Below are positions 57,368 to 64,000 of a DNA stretch of 64,000 nucleotides, in pieces. Position 1 is the stretch's first letter; each line of letters starts with the position of its first letter. The notes below the pieces were generated by a model that had not been told where the DNA came from, did not search any database, and saw nothing but the letters and a program-made list of their open reading frames with translations. The position numbers were made by a program, and so were the translations under genes. Source of the stretch: Corynebacterium renale (lineage in GTDB: Bacteria > Actinomycetota > Actinomycetes > Mycobacteriales > Mycobacteriaceae); contig NZ_PDJF01000001.1 of the NCBI RefSeq assembly GCF_002563965.1, forward strand, positions 1,798,001 through 1,862,000, in the 5' to 3' direction.

Positions 57368-57877
57368 ATGGCTGTACGAGAATTGAAGATGTTCGGGGCA
57401 GTGGAGCTGACCACTGCGGCGTCGCCGGTGAAGATGTGGGATAGCCGCTTGCACACGCTGGTTGAAGACATGTTTGACACCATGTATGCGCGCGGTGGAG
57501 TTGGCTTAGCAGGAAATCAGATTGGTGTCCTGCAACGACTATTCGTCTACGACACCCGACGGCGTGGGAACGGCCTGCGCGGAGTCTTAATTAACCCCAC
57601 CTGGGAACCTCTGAGCGAGGAGGTCCAGCACGGAGCAGAGGGCTGTCTTTCTATCCCGGGAATTTCGCTGAACACACCCCGCTATCAATTGATCCAAGCG
57701 TCGGGCTTCGATCAATATGGTAGGAAGCAGACCATCGTGGCCTCAGGGCTTCTGGCTCGGTGCATTCAGCACGAAAGCGATCACTTAGACGGTACTTTGT
57801 TCCTCGATCGGGTATCCCGTGATCAGAAACGCGAAGCCATAGCAACGCTTCGAAGCACGCATCCAGAACTTTTCTAG
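57368..57877 (+). CDS. def: peptide deformylase
   Basis: A 169-residue metalloenzyme removing the formyl group from new proteins. Motif 1 GLAGNQIG (46-53; the usual GLAAPQIG is altered to GN), motif 2 EGCLS with metal-ligand Cys93, and motif 3 HESDH (135-139). The altered motif 1 and the ~100-residue spacing suggest a type 3-like form; metal ligands are intact. ATG preceded by GAAAGAGGG. fmt follows after 96 nt. Confidence 0.92.
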   Translation: MAVRELKMFGAVELTTAASPVKMWDSRLHTLVEDMFDTMYARGGVGLAGNQIGVLQRLFVYDTRRRGNGLRGVLINPTWEPLSEEVQHGAEGCLSIPGISLNTPRYQLIQASGFDQYGRKQTIVASGLLARCIQHESDHLDGTLFLDRVSRDQKREAIATLRSTHPELF

Positions 57878-57973
57878 GTCCGCGTGCGAGAAATGACGCA
57901 ACAGGGCTGCCGTGTAAAGTTAAATCGTTGAAGATTACGTCGAGTAATTCACGCTGCGCTGAGGGAGGAATGT

Positions 57974-58930
57974 GTGAAACTAGTCTTTGCCGGTACACCT
58001 GAACCTGCGGTTGTCGCTTTGGAGGCATTGATCGCATCGGACCACGAGGTCGTTGCAGTCCTCACCCGCCCTCCTGCACGGCGCGGGCGCGGGCGTACCT
58101 TGCACGATTCCCCGGTCGCAGAGTGCGCTAAAAAGCATGGCATACCAGTGCATACTCCGAATTCACTGAAGCCGGACACGGAAGATGGAGCTGCTATTGC
58201 TCAGCTTCTCAACGATCTTGCACCCGATGCCATCCCCGTAGTTGCCTATGGGAACCTTATCCCGGCAAGCTTGCTTGACATTGCCCCGCACGGTTGGATC
58301 AACCTTCACTTCTCGCTGCTCCCACGCTGGCGTGGTGCTGCGCCAGTGCAGTGGGCTATCCACGAAGGGGACCCCGAGACAGGGGCGATGACTTTCCGCA
58401 TTGAGGAAGGCTTGGATACCGGTGACGTCGTCGGAACAATCACCGAGGAAATTCTTCCTACTGACACAGCCGATCACCTGCTCACACGTTTGGCCTACAA
58501 GGGCGCAGACCTCCTCGTGGACAGCCTAAGCAGCTTAGAAGATGGCAGTGCTACGTTAACGCCGCAAGAAGGCGAAGCCACATATGCATCAAAAATAACG
58601 GTTGCAGACGCTGCCATATCGTGGTCGGATCCTGCAGAAACAATCGATCGACACATTCGCGCTTTTACTCCCGCGCCCGGTGCTTGGACAACCTGGGACG
58701 GAAATCGGGTGAAGGTTGGTCCGCTGGATCCGTCTTCTGTGGTTGAACCCAATCAGCAGATCCCTGATCTGCAGCCTGGAGAGGTGTTCATCGCAAAGAA
58801 TTTCGTCGCAGTGGGCACTGGGACCCATCCGGTTATCTTGGATCGCATTCAGCCTCCTGGGAAGAAAATGATGGAGGCTGCAGCGTGGGCGCGCGGCCTT
58901 CACGATAATACTGAGGTGGTATTCCAATGA
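57974..58930 (+). CDS. fmt: methionyl-tRNA formyltransferase
   Basis: A 318-residue enzyme formylating initiator Met-tRNA. The N-terminal Rossmann domain carries the folate-site HFSLLPRWRGAAPVQ with catalytic Asn/His; the C-terminal OB domain contacts tRNA. GTG start with GGGAGGAA. The def-fmt order is the usual one for the formylation cycle. Its stop overlaps the rsmB ATG (ATGA). Confidence 0.96.
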   Translation: MKLVFAGTPEPAVVALEALIASDHEVVAVLTRPPARRGRGRTLHDSPVAECAKKHGIPVHTPNSLKPDTEDGAAIAQLLNDLAPDAIPVVAYGNLIPASLLDIAPHGWINLHFSLLPRWRGAAPVQWAIHEGDPETGAMTFRIEEGLDTGDVVGTITEEILPTDTADHLLTRLAYKGADLLVDSLSSLEDGSATLTPQEGEATYASKITVADAAISWSDPAETIDRHIRAFTPAPGAWTTWDGNRVKVGPLDPSSVVEPNQQIPDLQPGEVFIAKNFVAVGTGTHPVILDRIQPPGKKMMEAAAWARGLHDNTEVVFQ

Positions 58931-60459
58931 GCTCTTTATCTTCTGGTGGTGGCTTCCGGTCTCGGTCGAAAAGGCAGGGGAGTGCATCGGCACGGCCGCA
59001 ACGTCCACGCCCTACATCTGGGAAGGCGCCGCAAAAAACTCAGAATAGTCCGCGCCGTGAACACCACCGCAGCCGTGAGAGCACTGCTCCGCATGCTGGG
59101 CAAAGAAGCCAGGACGCACGCTGGAGTTTCACAGGGATTGATGCTGCACGCGAGGTAGCCTTCACGACGCTAGTAAAAGTGCGCGAAAATGATGCCTACG
59201 CCAACCTCATCCTTCCAAAGGCACTGCGCCAGCGTGGTATCACTGGACGTGACGCGGCATTTGCAACAGAGATTACGTACGGTACATTACGTACTCTTGG
59301 TGTACTCGATGCAGTGATCGGTGAATGTTCATCACGTCCCTTGGAACGCATAGTTCCTGAGGTGCTCGACGCGCTGCGGTTGGGGACCTACCAGTTGATG
59401 TACACCCGTGTGGAACCACACGCAGCTGTCGATACATCAGTGCGCCTTGTCGAAGCTACGGGCAATATCAAAGCAAAAGGGTTCGCCAACGGCATCCTTC
59501 GAACCATTTCGCGTTCAACGCCGGAGCAGTGGCTAGAGCGGCTGACTCCGCAAGGCGAAATTGCAGCAGCAGCATTTAAGCATGCTCATCCTGAGTGGAT
59601 CGCCCGGTCATTCTCACGTTCCGTCGGTGTGGGCGAATTATCTGCCGCGCTAGACGCTGATTCCCAGCGTCCGATTGTGCACTTGGTTGCTCGTCCGGGA
59701 GAGATTAGTGCCGAGGAGCTCGCACTTATCACTGGCGGCGAGGAGGGTTCCTATTCTCCATACGCGGTGTACCTGGAATCCGGTAATCCTGCGGATATTG
59801 AGCCCGTAGCCCAAGGTCTGGCGGGTGTCCAAGATGAAGGGTCGCAGCTGATAGCGCGAGCACTCGCTGAGGTCCCAGTAGACGATGACCGCGGCAAATG
59901 GCTCGATTTATGTGCCGGCCCCGGCGGGAAGGCGGCGCTGGTCGGAAGTTTGGCGCGTATCGACGGCGCCCACGTCGACGCTGTCGAAGTTTCTGCTCAT
60001 CGCGCGCAACTGGTTGAGAAGGCAGTTGCTGGGTTGCCGGTGACCACCCACGTAGCCGATGGCCGCAAACCCGATGTAGGCACAGACTTCGATCGCGTGC
60101 TCGTTGATGCGCCCTGTTCTGGGTTAGGTGCTTTGCGACGTCGCCCTGAGGCACGTTGGCGTAAGAAAGAAAGCGATATCGCGGAGCTCGTGGTGCTGCA
60201 GAAAGAACTCCTGGAGTCCGCTATTGCGCTCGCACGCCCTGGCGGTGTCATCGTATATTCCACGTGTTCACCTGACCTGCGTGAAACCCGCGAGGTCGTC
60301 GATTGGGCTATCTCGGAGTTGGGCGTCGTTGAAGAGGATGCCCACCCCTATGTGGCGCCGATGGACAACGTGGGACAGGAAAAATCTGTGCAGATGTGGC
60401 CGCACCGGCATGGCACTGATGCGATGTTCTTCGCAGTGCTGCGTAAGCCCATGAAATAG
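58927..60459 (+). CDS. rsmB: 16S rRNA m5C967 methyltransferase RsmB
   Basis: A 510-residue methyltransferase. The first ~70 residues are a basic, Ser/Arg-rich extension typical of actinobacterial forms, then a NusB-like RNA-binding domain (AAREVAFTTLVKVREND to about residue 210), and the SAM-dependent core with LDLCAGPGGKAAL and the two catalytic cysteines in DAPCSGLG and YSTCSPD. ATG overlaps the fmt stop. Confidence 0.95.
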   Translation: MSSLSSGGGFRSRSKRQGSASARPQRPRPTSGKAPQKTQNSPRREHHRSRESTAPHAGQRSQDARWSFTGIDAAREVAFTTLVKVRENDAYANLILPKALRQRGITGRDAAFATEITYGTLRTLGVLDAVIGECSSRPLERIVPEVLDALRLGTYQLMYTRVEPHAAVDTSVRLVEATGNIKAKGFANGILRTISRSTPEQWLERLTPQGEIAAAAFKHAHPEWIARSFSRSVGVGELSAALDADSQRPIVHLVARPGEISAEELALITGGEEGSYSPYAVYLESGNPADIEPVAQGLAGVQDEGSQLIARALAEVPVDDDRGKWLDLCAGPGGKAALVGSLARIDGAHVDAVEVSAHRAQLVEKAVAGLPVTTHVADGRKPDVGTDFDRVLVDAPCSGLGALRRRPEARWRKKESDIAELVVLQKELLESAIALARPGGVIVYSTCSPDLRETREVVDWAISELGVVEEDAHPYVAPMDNVGQEKSVQMWPHRHGTDAMFFAVLRKPMK

Positions 60460-60474
60460 GTTGTTGTCTTGACA

Positions 60475-60491
60475 GGCGGGTGCCTCCCGCC
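60475..60491 (+). other. GC-rich hairpin between rsmB and rpe
   Basis: GGCGGG-TGCCT-CCCGCC forms a 6-bp all-GC stem immediately after a TTGACA hexamer (60469-60474). TAGTGT at 60504-60509 ends 6 nt before the rpe ATG. The gap therefore holds promoter-like pieces, but TTGACA and TAGTGT are 29 bp apart, too far to form one promoter. Confidence 0.35.
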
Positions 60492-60515
60492 AGTGTGGTG
60501 AAGTAGTGTAGTGGC

Positions 60516-61214
60516 ATGACCTCTACAACTTTCTTGCGTCCACTTCCCGCAGCCGTTCCCGTGATAGCCCCGTCTATCTTGTCGGCCGATTTCGGTAATC
60601 TGATTGAATCAATTAAGACGATTCCCGATGCGCCCTGGCTGCACGTCGACATTATGGACGGGCATTTTGTTCCCAACCTTTCTTTCGGCCCTGACATTGC
60701 ACGGACGGTATACGACAACATCGACATTCCCCTCGATTTCCACTTGATGATCGAGGAACCTGAGAAGTGGATCGAACGCTATGTTGATGCTGGTGCGGCA
60801 AGTATCACGTTCCATGTTGAAGCGACGGAGAATCCTGTCGCAGTTGCTAAAAAGCTGCACGAACTGGGCTGCAGGGCTTCATTTTCTATCAAGCCAGGCA
60901 CTCCAATAGAACCATATTTGAAGGACCTCGAGCACTTTGACATGGTGCTGGTTATGTCCGTGGAACCAGGCTTTGGCGGGCAATCCTTCATGCCTGAGGT
61001 CCTAGATAAGGTACGTACTCTCAGGGATGAAATTGATCAGCGCGGTCTAGACACCCTGATCGAAATTGACGGTGGCATTAGTTTGAAGACGATTGCGCAA
61101 GCTGCAGAGGCCGGAGTAGATGTATTCGTCGCTGGCTCAGCGGTATTCGGTGCCGAGGACCCCAATGCGATGATCGGTGAACTCGCTTCGGCAGCTGCAG
61201 CTGCTCGAAAGTAA
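60516..61214 (+). CDS. rpe: ribulose-phosphate 3-epimerase
   Basis: A 232-residue TIM-barrel enzyme interconverting ribulose 5-phosphate and xylulose 5-phosphate. IAPSILSADFGNL, LHVDIMDGHFVPN (metal ligands), DFHLMIEEPE, MSVEPGFGGQSFMP and IEIDGGI are the family motifs in order. It sits between rsmB and ribD, the conserved actinobacterial arrangement; ribulose 5-phosphate is also the substrate of the ribA product, so the neighbours share a metabolite. Confidence 0.96.
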   Translation: MTSTTFLRPLPAAVPVIAPSILSADFGNLIESIKTIPDAPWLHVDIMDGHFVPNLSFGPDIARTVYDNIDIPLDFHLMIEEPEKWIERYVDAGAASITFHVEATENPVAVAKKLHELGCRASFSIKPGTPIEPYLKDLEHFDMVLVMSVEPGFGGQSFMPEVLDKVRTLRDEIDQRGLDTLIEIDGGISLKTIAQAAEAGVDVFVAGSAVFGAEDPNAMIGELASAAAAARK

Positions 61215-61220
61215 TAAGCA

Positions 61221-62228
61221 GTGCACTATCAAGAAGCTGAAGCCGCGTCATACTTGGCTCTGGCCAGTGAAGCAGCGAGCAAAGTCCGTGGCACAACGAG
61301 CCCGAATCCGCCTGTAGGTGCAGTCATAGTTGATAGGCATGGTCGCGTTGCGGGGGTTGGGGCGACGCAACCGCCCGGTGGCCCGCATGCGGAGATTGAG
61401 GCGTTGCGTCAAGCTGGTAGTCGCGCCGAAGGTGGATCTGCGTTCGTCACCTTAGAGCCGTGCAACCATCAAGGGCGAACTGGTCCATGTTCAGAGGCAT
61501 TGCTTCAAGCTGGGATTGAGGAAGTTTACTTTGCCAACGCTGATCCTAACGCGGAGGCTTCTGGTGGCGGAGAATTCTTGCGCCAGCACCACATTGCAGT
61601 TGTGCATGTCGACGCCCTAACTCCCGAATTAGTTCCGTGGCTGACGGCGTTGAAACATGGGCGCCCGTGCGTAACCCTGAAGTTCGCGCAATCGTTAGAT
61701 GGCTTCGTAGCCGCCCCCGACGGAACATCGCAGTGGATTACTGGACGGACTGCGCGAGAATACGTTCACGCCGATAGACAGCACCGCGATGCGATCATCA
61801 TCGGAACAGGTACCGCTTTGGCAGACAATCCGTCCTTAACCGCCCGATTCCCAGATGGTACTCTCCGTGAGAACCAACCACGTGCAGTGGTTATCGGGAG
61901 GCGTCCGATTAAAGCTGCTTGCCCAAACTTGGTTACTCGTGGGTATTCGCAATACCCAGATTTAGAGACTGCATTGTCCACGTTATGGCAGGAAGGATGT
62001 CGTGACGTCCTCATCGAAGGCGGGCCGACTTTGGCAGGTGCAGCCCTCCGCGCAGGCGTTGTGGACAAGGTGCAGGCGTATGTAGCACCTTGTATCTTGG
62101 GTGAAGGAAAACCCGTTATTGCGGGGCCGGGTGCGAGCACGCTAGCCGACGCTACCCGAGGCGCTCACACGACCACCACCCAACTTGGCGCGGATGTACT
62201 TATCGAGTTTTCTTTATCCGCTTCGTAA
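61221..62228 (+). CDS. ribD: riboflavin biosynthesis deaminase/reductase RibD
   Basis: A 335-residue bifunctional enzyme. The N-terminal cytidine-deaminase-like domain has HAEIEALRQA and PCNHQGRTGPC (zinc ligands); the C-terminal reductase domain starts about residue 150 with CVTLKFAQSLDG and has IEGGPTLAGAAL. GTG start 6 nt after rpe. It catalyses the second and third steps of riboflavin synthesis. Confidence 0.95.
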   Translation: MHYQEAEAASYLALASEAASKVRGTTSPNPPVGAVIVDRHGRVAGVGATQPPGGPHAEIEALRQAGSRAEGGSAFVTLEPCNHQGRTGPCSEALLQAGIEEVYFANADPNAEASGGGEFLRQHHIAVVHVDALTPELVPWLTALKHGRPCVTLKFAQSLDGFVAAPDGTSQWITGRTAREYVHADRQHRDAIIIGTGTALADNPSLTARFPDGTLRENQPRAVVIGRRPIKAACPNLVTRGYSQYPDLETALSTLWQEGCRDVLIEGGPTLAGAALRAGVVDKVQAYVAPCILGEGKPVIAGPGASTLADATRGAHTTTTQLGADVLIEFSLSAS

Positions 62229-62248
62229 CGTTTTAGAAGGTTCCCATC

Positions 62249-62842
62249 ATGTTTACTGGTCTTATTGAAGAAATTGGTACTGTTCGGGCCATTGAATCAC
62301 TTGGAGATTCGCTGCGCCTACGAATTAGCGCACAGCGCGTGCTTGAGGGCACCGGCCACGGCGATTCGATTAGTGTCAATGGAGTTTGTCTCACGGTAGT
62401 GGATCAAGGAAACGATTGGTGGGCTGCCGATGTAATGCAAGAAACACTGAACCGTTCGTCGTTAGCAACTATCACCGAGGGCGCCAAAGTTAATTTAGAA
62501 CGTGCAGTGGCCGTGGGCGACAGGCTCGGCGGGCACATCGTCCAAGGACACGTCGACGCGACTGTGGCCCTAATTTCACGTACGGAATCGGATCATTGGG
62601 TGGTGCTGCGTTTCGAACTGCCTCCGGCATTAGGCAAGTATGTGGTGGAAAAGGGGTCCATTGCCCTCAACGGCACGTCGCTCACAGTATCCGCAGCTAG
62701 CTCAGATTATTTCGAGGTTTCGCTCATCCCCGAAACACTCAAAGCAACGACGCACGGCGAGCTCACGGTAGGGGATATCGTCAACGTGGAAGTAGATATG
62801 ATCGCCAAATATGTGGAGAAGATGGTAGCTCCGCTGACTTAG
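62249..62842 (+). CDS. ribE: riboflavin synthase alpha chain
   Basis: A 197-residue trimeric enzyme dismutating lumazine to riboflavin. Two lumazine-binding repeats are seen, opening with [12 protein letters not shown] and [10 protein letters not shown], each with a V-N/L-N-G-(V/T)-(C/S)-LTV segment ([18 protein letters not shown]). Slightly short against a usual ~200-215 residues. AGAAGG precedes the ATG. Confidence 0.95.
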   Translation: MFTGLIEEIGTVRAIESLGDSLRLRISAQRVLEGTGHGDSISVNGVCLTVVDQGNDWWAADVMQETLNRSSLATITEGAKVNLERAVAVGDRLGGHIVQGHVDATVALISRTESDHWVVLRFELPPALGKYVVEKGSIALNGTSLTVSAASSDYFEVSLIPETLKATTHGELTVGDIVNVEVDMIAKYVEKMVAPLT

Positions 62843-62928
62843 CGTGGTTGCCCCCACAGGGTCTCTCACTACCTGCGGTGATAGGCCGGCTCACCATGCC
62901 GGTCGGCCTTCGGGCTAAAGTTGTCGAT

Positions 62929-64000
62929 GTGACTGAGAACAAATCTGGCTCTGAATACACTGAATCCGCTGTACGGCTAGACAGCGTCGACGAAGCTATC
63001 GCCGAGATCGCTGCCGGACGTGCGGTGGTGGTTGTTGATAATGAGGACCGCGAGAACGAAGGCGACCTCATCTTCGCGGCGGAAAAAGCGACGCCAGAGC
63101 TGATGGCCTTCATGGTTCGATATTCCTCGGGCTACATCTGCGCGCCAGTGACGAACGCAATCGCAGACCGCCTCGGTCTTCCGCCCATGGTGGCTGCGAA
63201 TGAAGACGCCCGTGGTACTGCCTATACCGTCACCGTTGACGCAAATACCGGCACCACCGGCATTTCTGCCACCAGCCGTGCTGAAACAGTCCGCCGTCTG
63301 GCTAACCCAGACTCAGTCCCTTCTGATTTCACTCGCCCAGGCCACGTAGTCCCGTTACGTGCACGGGAAGGCGGTGTGCTGGTCCGCGATGGGCATACTG
63401 AGGCCTCTATTGACTTAGCACGAGCGGCAGGGCTGTATCCAGCTGGAGTCTTATGTGAAATCGTCTCTGAAGATGACCCAACCGACATGGCACGTGCGCC
63501 TGAATTGCGCCGATTTGCCGACGAACATGGGCTTAAGATGATTTCCATCGCTCAGCTAATTGATTGGCGACGTCACCATGAAACCTACATTCACGAGGTA
63601 GTCACTACGAAGCTCCCGACCCAGCACGGTACGTTCACTATGCATGGTTTCACCAACACCGTGACTGGACAAGAACATGTCGCTTTATCTATGGGACTAG
63701 ACACAGATACTGGCCACGACGAATCGATAATGGTGCGTATGCACTCCGAATGTCTTACTGGCGACGTATTTGGGTCCCATCGATGTGACTGCGGCCAACA
63801 GCTCGACCGCGCGCTGGAAATGATTGCGAAACAGGGTGTCGGCGTTGTTGTCTACTTGCGTGGTCACGAAGGGCGCGGGATCGGCCTGATTGAAAAACTT
63901 CGTGCGTATAAGCTACAAGATGAAGGCATGGATACAGTCGATGCCAACCTCAAACTTGAGCAGCCTGTCGACGCTCGCGAGTTTGACTCCGGTGCACAGA
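62929..64000 (+). CDS. ribA: bifunctional DHBP synthase / GTP cyclohydrolase II, 5' part
   Basis: The frame runs off the window end; about 357 residues are visible. Residues ~20-215 are 3,4-dihydroxy-2-butanone 4-phosphate synthase ([16 protein letters not shown] metal site; YSSGYICAP). The GTP cyclohydrolase II domain follows with its three zinc cysteines in [16 protein letters not shown] and the catalytic-loop [10 protein letters not shown]. The two domains start riboflavin synthesis from ribulose 5-phosphate and GTP. Start is uncertain: GTG 62929 (with TAAAGT ending 7 nt upstream, leaderless type) or the in-frame ATG at 62896, which would add 11 residues. Neither has a clear ribosome-binding site. 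Confidence 0.93.
   Translation, partial: MTENKSGSEYTESAVRLDSVDEAIAEIAAGRAVVVVDNEDRENEGDLIFAAEKATPELMAFMVRYSSGYICAPVTNAIADRLGLPPMVAANEDARGTAYTVTVDANTGTTGISATSRAETVRRLANPDSVPSDFTRPGHVVPLRAREGGVLVRDGHTEASIDLARAAGLYPAGVLCEIVSEDDPTDMARAPELRRFADEHGLKMISIAQLIDWRRHHETYIHEVVTTKLPTQHGTFTMHGFTNTVTGQEHVALSMGLDTDTGHDESIMVRMHSECLTGDVFGSHRCDCGQQLDRALEMIAKQGVGVVVYLRGHEGRGIGLIEKLRAYKLQDEGMDTVDANLKLEQPVDAREFDSGAQ

Noticed and set aside
62843..62928. Possible FMN riboswitch before ribA, because of a GCGGTGATAGG string
   Set aside because: The core FMN-aptamer segments (AGGGTGAAATTCC-like and the closing arms) are absent, and the region is only 86 nt; one short match is not enough.

Overview
The window is about 64 kb of chromosome from a Corynebacterium-type actinobacterium of medium GC. 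The evidence is gene content and order: patA-pimA (phosphatidylinositol mannosides), yebC-ruvCAB-yajC-secDF-lipoprotein-apt-rel, mycobacterial integration host factor between pyrF and gmk, frequent GTG starts, and several genes whose -10 hexamer sits 6-8 nt before the start codon (leaderless type). I do not name a species. Almost the whole window is core genome on the + strand; the accessory parts are one IS30-type insertion and a few small or uncharacterised genes.

Layout. 1-2.2 kb: end of a PIM acyltransferase gene, pimA and a LemA-like membrane protein. 2.3-5.5 kb: yebC and ruvCAB (Holliday junction processing). 5.6-10.9 kb: yajC, secD, secF and an exported solute-binding lipoprotein. 10.9-13.8 kb: apt and the (p)ppGpp enzyme rel. 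13.8-15.5 kb: a complete IS30-family element with 26-bp imperfect inverted repeats and a probable CCC target duplication; it lies between rel and the bidirectional terminator rel probably shared with the next gene. 15.6-16.9 kb (- strand): a small secreted protein and a membrane-anchored cyclophilin. 17-19 kb: a metallo-beta-lactamase-fold hydrolase and hisS. 19-23.2 kb (- strand): serine dehydratase, an FMN reductase / luciferase-like monooxygenase pair, and a zinc metallopeptidase. 23.4-30.9 kb: aspS, an uncharacterised APH-fold phosphotransferase, rarA and alaS.

31-40 kb: ruvX-mltG-aroE-prepilin peptidase-aroC-aroK, then aroB-aroQ-pepQ-efp-nusB. This brings five shikimate-pathway enzymes together with EF-P and NusB. 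40.1-42.5 kb (- strand): a fused START-like/epimerase protein and two YbjN-domain proteins. 42.6-50.9 kb: pyrR-pyrB-pyrC-carA-carB-pyrF, preceded by a recognisable PyrR-binding RNA loop that overlaps the pyrR ribosome-binding site. 51.2-64 kb: mihF-gmk-rpoZ-coaBC-metK-priA-def-fmt-rsmB-rpe-ribD-ribE-ribA (the last cut by the window edge). metK has a perfect McbR-type operator (TAGAC-N6-GTCTA) in its promoter region.

No tRNA, rRNA, CRISPR array, prophage or defence island was recognised. The best leads are regulatory: the PyrR loop, the McbR operator, twin TAAGGT-type leaderless starts at rel and aroE, and structured leaders before secD, efp and hisS. Among the proteins the leads are the long IS30 transposase with extra helix-turn-helix modules, the APH-like protein next to aspS, a strongly promoted tiny secreted protein, and a PriA lacking recognisable helicase motifs.
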